From positions 992,001-1,056,000 of the forward strand of contig NZ_CP109031.1 in NCBI RefSeq assembly GCF_036226925.1: 64,000 nucleotides of DNA. Reading direction: 5' to 3'. Positions 1 through 8,268 of the stretch are shown piece by piece. Under the pieces are notes generated by a model that saw only the letters and a program-made list of their open reading frames with translations, had not been told where the DNA came from and did no database searches. Every line of letters begins with the position of its first letter. The stretch's first letter is position 1. The position numbers were made by a program, and so were the translations under genes. This DNA comes from Streptomyces sp. NBC_00659. GTDB taxonomy: Bacteria; Actinomycetota; Actinomycetes; Streptomycetales; Streptomycetaceae.

Positions 1-109
1 CGGCGCGCAGTTGCTCGGTACCCGCCGCGAGGACGTCGGTCAGCGAGGAGTTCACCGACAGGGTGGTCAAGGCGCCCTGGTATTCCGGGGCGAAGGCTTT
101 GCCGTACAT
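1..109 (-). CDS. Unidentified protein, N-terminal 36 residues only
   Basis: The gene reads leftwards off the window edge, so only its first 36 codons are present. The protein starts MYGKAFAPEYQGALTTL and then reads SVNSSLTDVLAAGTEQLRA. The ATG at 109-107 has a GAAGGG ribosome binding site (about 115-120). No family can be named from this fragment. The start is supported by the ribosome binding site and by the AT-rich operator-like promoter region immediately upstream (213-258), which suggests that a dedicated regulator controls it. Confidence 0.6.
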   Translation of the reverse strand, partial: MYGKAFAPEYQGALTTLSVNSSLTDVLAAGTEQLRA

Positions 110-464
110 GAGTGCCCTTCCGTCCGCCCACCGTCCGTCCGCATACGGGCTCGGCCCGGTGGTGATGCTGTTCTCGACTCCTTCAAGGCGGTGACGTGCG
201 GCGATCCAGCTATGCACACCATGTACACATGGCATGTATACATGGACTGTATACACCACGTGAATAGTGCGCTGATCCCTGTCCGTGAACTGATGCTTCA
301 GGGAGGGCAGCGCGCCACGCGCCCGTTGCCGATCAAGACGGCGATCACGTCCAGGAGGTTGCCTGGCCGCCCCAAACACGTTGCACGGCGGCCCGAACCG
401 GCCACAGGATGGCGGCAGCAGAGCCTCCCCCGCGGAAAGCAGGCCACCGTTGCCCCCAGCCCCG
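110..464. other. Intergenic region between two divergent genes
   Basis: There is no convincing gene in these 355 bases. A reading frame spans it but has a poor amino acid make-up and no ribosome binding site. The notable content is the AT-rich block at 213-258, annotated separately. The rest is ordinary GC-rich spacer leading to the ATG at 465. Confidence 0.6.
213..258. promoter_or_regulatory. Cluster of TGTATACA-type palindromic operators
   Basis: Three related palindromes lie within 46 bases: CATGTACACATG (220-231, one mismatch), CATGTATACATG (233-244, perfect) and GTATACAC (249-256). The last matches GTNTANAC, the consensus I recall for HutC-type GntR repressors. The block is strikingly AT-rich for this genome and lies about 105-150 bases upstream of the gene running off the left edge. 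Cooperative binding of a GntR/HutC-like regulator is an inference; no such regulator is encoded in the window. Confidence 0.5.
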
Positions 465-1346
465 ATGCACGCAGGTGAGACGCGGATCGACGGTTCGCTC
501 GTACGGCGTCTGCTGGCCGGGCAGTTCCCCCGGTGGGCCCGACTCCCCCTGAAACGTGTGCAGTCGGCCGGTACCGTCAACGCCCTCTACCGTCTCGGCG
601 ACGACATGGCCGTGCGCCTCCCGCGGGTCGCGGACGGCGCCGACGACGCGCTCAAGGAACACACGTGGCTACCGCGGCTCGCCCCGCTGCTCCCTTTCCC
701 GGTCCCCGAGATCCTCGGCCTCGGCACCCCCGCCGCGGACTACCCGTGGCACTGGTCCGTGCTGCGCTGGCTCGACGGCGACCTCCCGGCGCCCGACGCC
801 CTGACCGCCCCACGGGAACTCGCCGCCGATCTGGGGGCGTTCGTCACCGCTCTGCGCGGGATCGACCTGCCCGGCGGACCGCGCGCCTACCGCGGCACAC
901 CACTGGCCGCGGTGGACGCCGAGACGCGCTCGGCGCTCGACGACCTCCGCGGCGCCATCGACACCGGAGCCGCGACGGCGGCATGGGAGGAAGCCCTGGC
1001 GGCACCGGCGTGGACGGGACCGCCGCGATGGCTCCACTCGGACCTGATGCCGATGAACCTCCTGGTCCGCGGAGGCCGGCTCGCGGCCGTCCTCGACTTC
1101 GGCACCCTCGGCACCGGCGATCCGGCCTGTGACTTCATCCCGGCCTGGAACCTCCTGCCCGCCGCCGCGAGGCCCGCCTTCCGGGACGCGGCCGGCGCCG
1201 ACGACGCCGGATGGGCACGGGGACGCGGCTGGGCCCTGTCCATGGCCCTCGCCCAACTCCCCTACTACCGCGTCACGAACCCGGTCATCGCGGGCAACGC
1301 CGAGCACGTGATCCGCGAAGTGCTGGCCGAACAGCGGGTTTCGTAG
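465..1346 (+). CDS. Aminoglycoside phosphotransferase (APH) family kinase
   Basis: This 293-residue protein has the APH/choline kinase fold. The catalytic loop reads HSDLMPMNLL, so the usual HGD is HSD with Asp and Asn kept, and the metal-binding motif follows as DFGTLGTGDPACDF. The N-terminal lobe carries the nucleotide-binding strands (around MAVRLPR). Members phosphorylate small hydroxylated molecules, sometimes aminoglycosides, but this branch cannot be assigned a drug. I start at the ATG at 465; the frame stays open upstream, but that extension is Pro/Arg-rich and unlike the family. It converges closely on the MmyB-type regulator at 1363. Confidence 0.85.
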   Translation: MHAGETRIDGSLVRRLLAGQFPRWARLPLKRVQSAGTVNALYRLGDDMAVRLPRVADGADDALKEHTWLPRLAPLLPFPVPEILGLGTPAADYPWHWSVLRWLDGDLPAPDALTAPRELAADLGAFVTALRGIDLPGGPRAYRGTPLAAVDAETRSALDDLRGAIDTGAATAAWEEALAAPAWTGPPRWLHSDLMPMNLLVRGGRLAAVLDFGTLGTGDPACDFIPAWNLLPAAARPAFRDAAGADDAGWARGRGWALSMALAQLPYYRVTNPVIAGNAEHVIREVLAEQRVS

Positions 1347-1362
1347 CCGCCGTCACGCGCGG

Positions 1363-2202
1363 TCACTCGACGAGGGCCTGCGTTCCGAGAACGCCGAGGA
1401 GCGCGACGCGCTCGGCGTCCTCCGTACCGGGCTCGGCCGTGTAGACCATGATCCGCAGGTCGCTGCCCGCGACGCTGAGCACATCGCAGTCCAGCGTCAC
1501 GGCTCCGACCTGGGGATGGTCGATGGTCTTGCGGGAGGCCTCGTGGCGGGCGACGGCTCCGGACTCCCACAGCTCCGCGAACCGCACGCTGTTCGCGCAC
1601 AGTTCCTCGATGAGCTGCCCGAGGCGCCGGTCCGTCGGGTACCGGCTCGCGGTCGCGCGCAGGTCGGCGGCGAGCGTCGCCTCGAAGGCGCGCCGCTCCC
1701 GGGGGGTGTGCCGTACCCGGCCGCCGGGGCCGACGAAGGCGCGCCACACACCGTTGCGTTCGTTGCCGCTCCACCCGGACGGATCACCCAGCAGCGCCGC
1801 GTACAGCGGATTGGCCAGCAGCAGGGTCCAGGCCGCGTCGTACACCGCCACGGGCGTCCCGCTGAGCCGGTCGAGCAGCCGGTGGACGCCGGGGGTGATG
1901 TGGGCCGGCACCATGCCCCGGCCCGGCGGCACCAGTCCGGCCACCTGGAAAAGGTGCTCGCGTTCGGCTCCGGACAGCCGCAGCGCCCGGCCCAGGGCCT
2001 CGACGACCTGCTCCGAGGGATGGGCCGCCCGCCCCTGTTCGAGGCGGGTGACGTAGTCGACCGAGATGCCGGCGAGCAGGGCCAGCTCCTCGCGGCGCAG
2101 TCCGGCCGCGCGCCGGGTCCCGCCGCCGGGCAGCCCGACGGCCTCCGGCGTGACCCGGTCACGCCAGCGTCGCACCGTCCGCCCGAACTCCGTGTTCGCC
2201 AT
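1363..2202 (-). CDS. MmyB-like helix-turn-helix transcriptional regulator
   Basis: The 279-residue protein has an N-terminal XRE-type helix-turn-helix (about residues 25-85, with GLRREELALLAGISVDYVTR and a following LEQGR) and a C-terminal PAS-like ligand domain of the MmyB type (about 105-270). Structural work on this family found that such domains bind fatty-acid-like ligands and that the genes usually sit beside short-chain dehydrogenases. That is the arrangement here: the ATG at 2202 faces the SDR at 2305 across 102 bases. It most likely regulates that SDR and itself. The ligand is unknown. Confidence 0.88.
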   Translation of the reverse strand: MANTEFGRTVRRWRDRVTPEAVGLPGGGTRRAAGLRREELALLAGISVDYVTRLEQGRAAHPSEQVVEALGRALRLSGAEREHLFQVAGLVPPGRGMVPAHITPGVHRLLDRLSGTPVAVYDAAWTLLLANPLYAALLGDPSGWSGNERNGVWRAFVGPGGRVRHTPRERRAFEATLAADLRATASRYPTDRRLGQLIEELCANSVRFAELWESGAVARHEASRKTIDHPQVGAVTLDCDVLSVAGSDLRIMVYTAEPGTEDAERVALLGVLGTQALVE

Positions 2203-2304
2203 GCCACCCACTGTGCACCCGCCCGGCCCGGCGCGCCTGGTACCGGCGGTCCCAGGAAGACCGGACTCCTGGCTGCGGGCGGCGGACCGCCGGACTCTGG
2301 ACGC

Positions 2305-3012
2305 ATGACCACAACACTCATCACCGGAGCGAACAAGGGCCTCGGCTTCGAGACCGCCCGCCGGCTCGTCGCGGCGGGCCACACCGTCTACGTGGGCAGC
2401 CGGGACGCGGAGCGCGGACGGCGCGCGGCCGCGGAACTCGGGGCGCGCCCGGTCGTCGTCGATGTCACCGACGACGCGTCCGTCGCCGCCGCGGCCAGGA
2501 CCATCGAGGCGGACGGCGGCCTGGACGTCCTGGTCAACAACGCCGGCGTAGAAGGGCGCGCCGAAGGCAACAGCGTGACCGGGGCGGCGGAGGTGACCGC
2601 CGGGATGATGCGCGAACTGTTCGAGACGAACGTGTTCGGCGTCGTCCGGGTCCTCCACGCCTTCCTGCCCCTGCTCCAGCGGTCGGCCGCCCCGGTCGTG
2701 GTGAACCTCAGCAGCGGCCTGGCCTCGCTGGCCCGGATCACCGACCCCGCCGGCCCGGCCCACGCCTACCCCGGTGTCGCCTATCCGGCGTCCAAGACCG
2801 CCGTCAACACGATCACCGTGCAGTACGCGAAGGCGTTCCCCGGGATCCGCGTCAACGCCGTGGAGCCCGGTTTCACCGCTACCGACCTGAACGGCAACAC
2901 CGGGATCCAGACCGTGCGGGAGGGCGCCGAGATCATCGTGCGCATGGCGCTGATCGGCCCGGACGGACCGACCGGCGGCTTCTTCGACGCGGCGGGCCCC
3001 GTCCCCTGGTGA
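2305..3012 (+). CDS. Short-chain dehydrogenase/reductase (SDR)
   Basis: The 235-residue classical SDR has the cofactor motif TGANKGLG near the N-terminus, NNAG in the core, the catalytic Ser in NLSSG, and YPASK supplying the catalytic Tyr and Lys. The SRDAE stretch after the second beta strand suggests NADP preference. The substrate is unknown. It is divergent from the MmyB-type regulator, its probable controller. The start is the ATG at 2305, where homology to SDRs begins; the frame is open further upstream but that part is antisense to the regulator. Confidence 0.88.
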   Translation: MTTTLITGANKGLGFETARRLVAAGHTVYVGSRDAERGRRAAAELGARPVVVDVTDDASVAAAARTIEADGGLDVLVNNAGVEGRAEGNSVTGAAEVTAGMMRELFETNVFGVVRVLHAFLPLLQRSAAPVVVNLSSGLASLARITDPAGPAHAYPGVAYPASKTAVNTITVQYAKAFPGIRVNAVEPGFTATDLNGNTGIQTVREGAEIIVRMALIGPDGPTGGFFDAAGPVPW

Positions 3013-3061
3013 CCACGCCACCCGGCCGGCCCCTCGGCAACCCGGCAACCCGGCAACTCGA

Positions 3062-3077
3062 TGGAACACACATTCGA
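3062..3077. promoter_or_regulatory. Putative LexA (SOS) box overlapping the alkB-like promoter
   Basis: The 16-mer TGGAACACACATTCGA matches the actinobacterial LexA consensus TCGAAC-N4-GTTCGA at 10 of 12 fixed positions. It lies 21 bases before the ATG of the AlkB-like gene. A -10-like TACGCT (3086-3091) sits 18 bases after the first hexamer, so the box would cover the -35 region and a bound repressor would block transcription. The spacing also implies a leaderless mRNA. LexA binding is inferred from the motif. Confidence 0.55.
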
Positions 3078-3097
3078 TTACGGGGTACGCTGGCCTC

Positions 3098-3724
3098 ATG
3101 GCCACGCACCTCCAGGGCTCCCTCTTCGACCAGACCGACGAACTCCGTCCCGGCCCCCTGAACGGGCTGCGGCGCACGAGGCTGGGCGACGGCGCCTGGA
3201 TCGACCTGCTGCCCGGCTGGCTGAGCGGAGCCGACGAGCTCTTCGCCCGCCTCGCCGCCGAGGTCACGTGGCGGGCCGAACGGCGCCAGATGTACGAGCA
3301 GGTGGTGGACGTACCCCGGCTGCTCGCCTACTTCCGGGCGGAGGATCCGCTGCCGCACCCGGTCCTGGACGAGGCCCGGGACGCGCTGTCGGCGCACTAC
3401 GCCGAGGAGCTGGGCGAGGCGTTCACCACGGCCGGGCTCTGCTACTACCGGGACGGGCGCGACAGTGTGGCCTGGCACGGGGACAGGATCGGCCGGGGCG
3501 CCCGCGAGGACACGATGGTCGCCATCGTGTCGGTGGGCGCCCCGCGTGATCTCCTGCTGCGGCCGCGCGGCGGCGGGGACACGGTCCGGCGCCCGCTGGG
3601 CCACGGCGACCTCATTGTCATGGGCGGCTCCTGCCAGCGCACCTGGGAACACGCGATCCCCAAGACGGCGCGGGCCGCGGGACCCCGGATCAGCGTCCAG
3701 TTCCGCCCGGACGGCGTGAACTGA
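3098..3724 (+). CDS. AlkB-like 2-oxoglutarate/Fe(II) dioxygenase (DNA alkylation repair)
   Basis: The 208-residue protein has the AlkB jelly-roll signature: the iron-binding pair in WHGDRIGRG, a distal His in WEHAIPK, and the 2-oxoglutarate-binding arginines in PRISVQFR. The nucleotide-recognition lid, with CYYRDGRDSVAWHGD, resembles bacterial and human ABH2/ABH3-type proteins that oxidatively remove methyl groups from N1-methyladenine and N3-methylcytosine. It appears to be a single-gene unit. The promoter carries a LexA-type box (3062-3077), which would place it in the SOS response. The ATG lies 6 bases after the -10 hexamer. Confidence 0.88.
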   Translation: MATHLQGSLFDQTDELRPGPLNGLRRTRLGDGAWIDLLPGWLSGADELFARLAAEVTWRAERRQMYEQVVDVPRLLAYFRAEDPLPHPVLDEARDALSAHYAEELGEAFTTAGLCYYRDGRDSVAWHGDRIGRGAREDTMVAIVSVGAPRDLLLRPRGGGDTVRRPLGHGDLIVMGGSCQRTWEHAIPKTARAAGPRISVQFRPDGVN

Positions 3725-3757
3725 CCGGCGCGGACGCTCCCGCCGGGCCCGGCCGGC

Positions 3758-4471
3758 TCACGGCGCGAGCTGCGCCTGCACGGCGGGCGCGTACCGGTCG
3801 ACGATGTCGTCGACCGGGGTGGCGCGCAGGTGCGAGCCCCGCGCGATCCCGTACATCACGCCGAGGCCGAGCAGCGTGCTCACGGCGAGTTCGGCGCGCA
3901 GGCCCGCGTCCTGCCCGCTCAGCCGCCCGGCGAGACGGTCGCTGACCTGGGCGCGGAAGTTGGCCCGCAGTATCTCGCCCTGCTCCCCCTGGAGCGGGGC
4001 GAAGACGATCCGCAGGACGGGGTCCGCACCCCGCTGGGTCTGGCCTTCGAGGAGATGGCGGACCATGTGCCGCCCGAGCTCCTCCAGCGGCGCGTCCAGC
4101 AGGGCCTCGGCGTCGGACTCGAAGGACATGACACGGGCGAACAGCGCGTCCTTGTTGCCGAAGTACTTAAGGATCAGCGGCGCGCTCACTCCGGCCCGGT
4201 CGGCGACCGCCTTGAGCGTGATGTCCGTGTGCGCGTGCCGGGCCAGCAGGTACCGGGCCGCGCGCAGGATCGCCGCCTTGCTCGCCTCGGCGTCACGGCG
4301 GGGGGCGGGAGTCGCTTCCGGCTCCCGGTCCGGGACGGGCGCGGCTCCCGGTTCGCGGTGCGGGACGGGCGCGGCCTCGGACTCGTGATGCGGTGGAGCG
4401 GGGGCGGCCGGCTGCTCACCGGGCCCTGGCGCGGCCGGGGACGCCGTGAGACCGGAGTGCGGGGTGGTCAC
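3758..4471 (-). CDS. TetR family transcriptional regulator with long Pro/Ala-rich N-terminus
   Basis: The 237-residue protein has a TetR helix-turn-helix (ITLKAVADRAGVSAPLILKY, followed by FGNKDALF) at about residues 85-130. It is preceded by about 60 residues of low-complexity Pro/Ala/Glu sequence with repeated REPxA units, which is unusual for TetR. I chose GTG at 4471 because GGAG lies 10 bases upstream; a TTG at 4480 overlaps the MFS stop but is only 1 base from that GGAG. It is downstream of, and coupled to, the MFS exporter and probably represses the operon through the palindromes at 5952-5992. Confidence 0.86.
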   Translation of the reverse strand: MTTPHSGLTASPAAPGPGEQPAAPAPPHHESEAAPVPHREPGAAPVPDREPEATPAPRRDAEASKAAILRAARYLLARHAHTDITLKAVADRAGVSAPLILKYFGNKDALFARVMSFESDAEALLDAPLEELGRHMVRHLLEGQTQRGADPVLRIVFAPLQGEQGEILRANFRAQVSDRLAGRLSGQDAGLRAELAVSTLLGLGVMYGIARGSHLRATPVDDIVDRYAPAVQAQLAP

Positions 4472-4476
4472 GGTGC

Positions 4477-5922
4477 TCAAGCTCCTTCGAGGGCCTCGTC
4501 ACGGGGTGCGCCGGTGGGACGGCCGGTTCGCGGGGTCTCGCGGGAGGCGGGGTCGGCGGGTATCGACAGGGCGGCGGCGCAGGCCACCAGTGCGACGGTA
4601 CCCGCCATGGCGAAGGCCAGCAGATAGCCGTGCAGGGTCGGAACGGGGGCGCCCGCGACCAGGCTCGTGTGGTGCACGAGCACGGCGGCCACGGCGGCAC
4701 TGCACACGGCCTGCCCGATGGTGCGCATCAGGACGTTGACGCCGTTGGCGGACGCGGTCTGCCCGGCGGGCACGGCACGCAGGATCAGCGTGGGCAGGGC
4801 GGAGTAGGCGAACGTCGTACCGATCGAGCAGACCGTGGCGCCCAGGATGATCGCCCACAGGTCACGGCTGTCGGCGATCCGCAGCACATAGCCGGAGGCG
4901 ATGATCGCCGTACCGAGGGCCAGGGTGATCCGGGGACCGCGGGCCGCCGAAATGCGCGCCGAGACGGGCGACAGCAGCAGCATGGTCACCCCACCGGGCA
5001 GCAGACAGAGGCCGGTCGCCACGATGGACAGGCCGAGCCCGTAGCCGGTGGCCTTCGGCGCCTGGACCAGTTGCGCCGTGACCAGCGAGTTGCCGTAGAA
5101 GGAGAAGCCGGTCAGCAGCGCGGCGATGTGCGGCAGGGCGACGCGCGGACGGGCGGCCAGCTTCATGTCGACGAGGGGGCGTTCGGCGCGCAGCTGCTGT
5201 CGCCACCACAGCGTGAGAACGCCCGCGCAGGCGGCGAACAGCGCGAGGATCCTGGGGCTGGTCCAGCCCCAGGTGCCGCCCTGGGACACGGCGAGCAGCA
5301 GACACACCAGTCCGGCGGCCAGGCCCAGAGCGCCCAGTGTGTCGAAGCGGCCCGGCTCCCGTACGGGCGACTCGCGCACCGCCCACCAGGCCAGTGCCGT
5401 CCCGAAGGCACCGAGCGCGGTCGTCGCCCAGAACATGACGTGCCAGTTGGCGTACTGCACCAGGAGGGCGGCGAGCGGGAGGCCGAGCGCGGCGCCGATG
5501 CCGACGGTGGAACTCATCAGCGCGACGGCGGAACCCGTGCGCTCGGGCGGCAGTTCGTCGCGCAGGATGCTGATCGACAGCGGGACCACGGCGGCCGCCG
5601 CGCCCTGCAGCGCCCGCGCCACGATCAGGACGCCGATGTCGGAGGTGAGCGCGCACATCAGCGAGCCGACCGTCATCATCCCGAGGGCCATGAGCAGCAC
5701 GCGCCGCTTGCCGTACATGTCTCCCGCACGGCCCAGGACCGGGGTCAGCACCGCTCCGGCGAGGAGGGTCGCCGTCACCATCCAGGACACCGCGCCCGCC
5801 GAGGCGCCGGTCAGCCGGGGCAGGTCGGGCAGCAACGGGACGACCACCGTCTGCATGACGGCCATGAGAATCCCGCCGAACGCCAGGACAGGGATCGCGA
5901 GCCGCTCGCGCAGGGCCGCCAT
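4477..5922 (-). CDS. MFS drug-resistance-type transporter (DHA2-like, about 14 TM)
   Basis: The 481-residue membrane protein has a motif-A-like loop between helices 2 and 3 (GRAGDMYGKRRVLL) and an ARALQGAAAA segment typical of DHA2 multidrug exporters. Hydrophobic segments fit about 14 helices. It probably exports a hydrophobic or cationic compound using the proton gradient. The start is the ATG at 5922, with GGAG 5 bases upstream; an in-frame GTG at 5928 overlaps that site and is rejected. It forms an operon with the TetR gene. Confidence 0.87.
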   Translation of the reverse strand: MAALRERLAIPVLAFGGILMAVMQTVVVPLLPDLPRLTGASAGAVSWMVTATLLAGAVLTPVLGRAGDMYGKRRVLLMALGMMTVGSLMCALTSDIGVLIVARALQGAAAAVVPLSISILRDELPPERTGSAVALMSSTVGIGAALGLPLAALLVQYANWHVMFWATTALGAFGTALAWWAVRESPVREPGRFDTLGALGLAAGLVCLLLAVSQGGTWGWTSPRILALFAACAGVLTLWWRQQLRAERPLVDMKLAARPRVALPHIAALLTGFSFYGNSLVTAQLVQAPKATGYGLGLSIVATGLCLLPGGVTMLLLSPVSARISAARGPRITLALGTAIIASGYVLRIADSRDLWAIILGATVCSIGTTFAYSALPTLILRAVPAGQTASANGVNVLMRTIGQAVCSAAVAAVLVHHTSLVAGAPVPTLHGYLLAFAMAGTVALVACAAALSIPADPASRETPRTGRPTGAPRDEALEGA

Positions 5923-5951
5923 CGGCACTCCAGAAGTAGACGTGAGAAAGA

Positions 5952-5992
5952 GGTGAATGACAATTCACCTTAGCGGTGAATTGTCATTCACC
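5952..5992. promoter_or_regulatory. Perfect double palindrome operator upstream of MFS-TetR operon
   Basis: The left arm GGTGAATGACAATTCACC (5952-5969) and right arm GGTGAATTGTCATTCACC (5975-5992) are exact reverse complements around TTAGC. Each arm is itself a dyad, GGTGAA-N6-TTCACC, so the site reads as two operators in tandem. It lies 30-70 bases upstream of the MFS start codon. The natural ligand is the TetR regulator of the same operon, giving autorepression relieved by the exported compound (inference). Confidence 0.8.
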
Positions 5993-6124
5993 CCAAGGGG
6001 TGTCCGCTTCTACGGGAGTGCGTGAGGGCGCCTCGGCGGCGCCGGGGCGTTTCCGGGGCGCGCCGGGGATTCATGCGTGGCGTGGGGCGCCTGTCTGCGT
6101 CGTGGCGTGAGGGCGGGGCGGGCC

Positions 6125-6315
6125 TGTCCGCGTCGGGCACGGGCCTGAACGGGTCCCGCCCGGCACGGGCCGGCACGGCTGTCGCCCCGGCACGGCTATC
6201 GCCCGGCGCGGGCCTGTACGGGTCCCGCCCGGCACGGACCGGCACGGCTGTCGCCCGGCACGAGCCGGTACAGCTGTCGCCCCGGCACGGCTATCGCCCG
6301 GCGCGGGCCTGTACG
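6125..6315. repeat. GC-rich intergenic tandem repeats, with a 43-bp perfect duplication
   Basis: A 43-base segment at 6178-6220 recurs exactly at 6273-6315 (95-base period), starting GCTGTCGCCCCGGCACGG. A second unit around CCCGCCCGGCACGG recurs with a 69-base period (about 6155 and 6223). The last copy runs into the 3' end of the monooxygenase gene, whose final residues (about VQARAGR) are therefore repeat-encoded. The rest of the 6000-6290 spacer shows nothing else recognisable. Confidence 0.85.
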
Positions 6316-7493
6316 CCGCGGGCGACCTTGGGGCCGAGCCAGCGCTTGAAGCGGCGCAGCGCCTCCAGCCTGCCGGCCGCGCGGTCGAGGCGGTAGTACA
6401 GCTGCGGCGGGACGTACGGCAGCAGCGGCGAGTGACGCTGCCCGAGCAAGGCGAACATCCGCGCCGGCGGAAGACCGATGTAGCGCGGCAGGCTCTCGTA
6501 CCACTGGGCGCTGTGGCGGGCCGCGCTCTGCACCGACAGCAGCTCGGACCTGCGCTTCTGCCCGTACCGCGTGAGGGCGGTCTCCAGGTCCGGGTGCTCC
6601 CGCAACGCTCCGGCCAGGGCGATGGCGTCCTCCAGGGCGAGGGTGGTGCCGGCGCCGATCGAGTAGTGCGTGGTGTGGGCGGCGTCGCCGAGCAGGACGA
6701 GGTTGCCGCGGTGCCACGTCCGGTTGGTCAGCGTGCGGAAGGTGAGCCACTGGGCGGCGCCGTCGGGCTGGGCCCGGCCGATCAGCCCGTGCCCGTTCAG
6801 CAGGCCGGCGAACAGCTTCTCCAGCAGCGCGAGACCGTCGGCCTCGCTCGCGCACCCGAGCCCGAGGCCGGTCCAGGTCCCCGGGGAGCACTCGATGACC
6901 AAGGTGCTCCGGTCGTCGCTGAACCGGTACGCGTAGCACCAGATCCAGCCGTGGTCCGTCTCCACGAAGGAGAAGGTGAACGAGTCGAAGACCTTGGTCG
7001 TACCGACCCAGATGTAGTGGTTGCGTCCATGGCTGATCTCGGTGCCGAAGTGGCCGGCATGACGCTCGCGCAGGGCGCTGTTGACCCCGTCGCCCGCGAC
7101 GACGAGGTCGGCGTCGGGCAGCCGGTCCGCCGCGATCTCGCTCTCGTACTCGACACGGACCCCCAGGGAGCGGGCCCGCTCCGCGAGCAGGTCGAGCATC
7201 CGGCGGCGGCCGATGCCGAATCCCTCGTCCCCCGGGGCCACTGTCGTACGGGTGCCGACATGGGCGACACCGTCGCTCCAGCTCACCGAGTTCTCGCTGA
7301 CGGCGAGCGCGGACGCCGGGTCACCCTCGCGCAGCTTGTCGAGCAGGCCCGCCCAGTAGGTCACACCCCAGCCGTACGTCGATCCGGCCGGGTTCCTCTC
7401 ATGGACGGTGATGTCATGGGACGGGTCCTGGAGCTTCATCAGGATCGAGAAGTACAGGCTTGCGGGTCCGCCACCGACGCACGCGATCTTCAC
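6291..7493 (-). CDS. FAD-dependent aromatic monooxygenase (class A flavoprotein)
   Basis: The 400-residue protein begins with a Rossmann FAD-binding motif, MKIACVGGGPASLYFS, and carries the second FAD motif NLVLLGDAAHTTHYS near residue 280. The glycine-rich GWGVTYW segment near residue 40 is reminiscent of the flavin domain of salicylyl-CoA and anthraniloyl-CoA hydroxylases. Such enzymes hydroxylate aromatic rings with NAD(P)H and oxygen. GTG at 7493 is favoured by GGGGAG 5-6 bases upstream. It is divergent from melC1; a functional link to melanin chemistry is possible but unproven. Its extreme C-terminus overlaps a tandem repeat. Confidence 0.85.
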   Translation of the reverse strand: MKIACVGGGPASLYFSILMKLQDPSHDITVHERNPAGSTYGWGVTYWAGLLDKLREGDPASALAVSENSVSWSDGVAHVGTRTTVAPGDEGFGIGRRRMLDLLAERARSLGVRVEYESEIAADRLPDADLVVAGDGVNSALRERHAGHFGTEISHGRNHYIWVGTTKVFDSFTFSFVETDHGWIWCYAYRFSDDRSTLVIECSPGTWTGLGLGCASEADGLALLEKLFAGLLNGHGLIGRAQPDGAAQWLTFRTLTNRTWHRGNLVLLGDAAHTTHYSIGAGTTLALEDAIALAGALREHPDLETALTRYGQKRRSELLSVQSAARHSAQWYESLPRYIGLPPARMFALLGQRHSPLLPYVPPQLYYRLDRAAGRLEALRRFKRWLGPKVARGVQARAGR

Positions 7494-7830
7494 GCGCACT
7501 CCCCTATGTTGCACAATGCGGTCGATTGACCACGAAGAGTAGCAGGGGTGCCGCGCCGGCGGTTCGCGCCAGATCACGGACGTGAGCCGCGCCACGCGCC
7601 GGCGGCCGCGACCGCAAGATCATCGGCATGACGCCTTCCGGCCGAAGGATTTCCGCCCGCCGATGGGTCGCGGGCACCCCGAACAGCAAGATCATCTTCG
7701 TTCAACTCTGCATGACATATACGCGATTGTCCGGATCGCAGCCAACCGACATTCGGCGATTTCTCCCGTTGTTTGACGAACCGATAGGCATATCGGGTCA
7801 TCAACACAGCTGATCACAGGAGGTCTCCGC
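7494..7830. other. Divergent promoter region, monooxygenase / melC
   Basis: These 337 bases hold no gene. Towards the right there is a comparatively AT-rich stretch (7690-7805) and a short dyad at 7781-7796, annotated separately, immediately before the melC1 ribosome binding site AGGAGGT. Nothing else stands out. Confidence 0.6.
7781..7796. promoter_or_regulatory. Small inverted repeat before melC1
   Basis: CCGATA (7781-7786) and TATCGG (7791-7796) form an exact dyad with a 4-base spacer, about 35 bases before the melC1 ATG. A TTGACG hexamer lies just upstream (7774-7779). It could be an operator or part of the leader. No regulator for it is recognisable in the window. Confidence 0.35.
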
Positions 7831-8235
7831 ATGCCGGAGCTCACTCGTCGCCGCGCCCTCGTGGCCGCCGCCGCGCTCGCCGCGGGCGCAGGTGCCCAGG
7901 CCCTCGCCGCACCCGCCGCGTCCGCGAACCCGAACGGACCGGCCGCCGCACGGGAGTCCATGGGCGAGCACCACCACGGCGGCCCGCAACCCTTCGACGA
8001 GGTGTTCCGGGGGCGCCGCATAGAAGGCCGCCCGGTCACCGGGGGCGGTCACCATCACGGCGGCGGATACGCCGTGTTCGTCGACGGCGCGGAACTGCAC
8101 GTGATGAGCAACGCCGACGGCAGCTGGATCAGCGTCGTCAGCCACTACGACCCCGTGCCCACCCCGCGCGACGCGGCCCGCGCCGCCGTCCTGGAGCTGC
8201 AGGGGGCACCGCTCGTGCCCTTCGCCGCCAACTGA
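7831..8235 (+). CDS. melC1: Tyrosinase co-factor / copper chaperone MelC1
   Basis: The 134-residue protein starts with a twin-arginine signal ([19 protein letters not shown]) and has His-rich stretches (GEHHHGG and GGGHHHGGG) suited to copper handling. MelC1 binds apo-tyrosinase, delivers copper and carries the signal-less MelC2 out through the Tat system. It is the first gene of a two-gene operon, 33 bases before melC2, with a strong AGGAGGT ribosome binding site. Length and layout match the known Streptomyces melC1. Confidence 0.95.
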   Translation: MPELTRRRALVAAAALAAGAGAQALAAPAASANPNGPAAARESMGEHHHGGPQPFDEVFRGRRIEGRPVTGGGHHHGGGYAVFVDGAELHVMSNADGSWISVVSHYDPVPTPRDAARAAVLELQGAPLVPFAAN

Positions 8236-8268
8236 ACCACCCCGCAAGCAGATCGTGGAGTCCCGCAC

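Noticed and set aside
4472..4480. TTG at 4480 as start of the TetR gene
   Set aside because: It is one base from the GGAG ribosome binding site, while GTG at 4471 has normal spacing.
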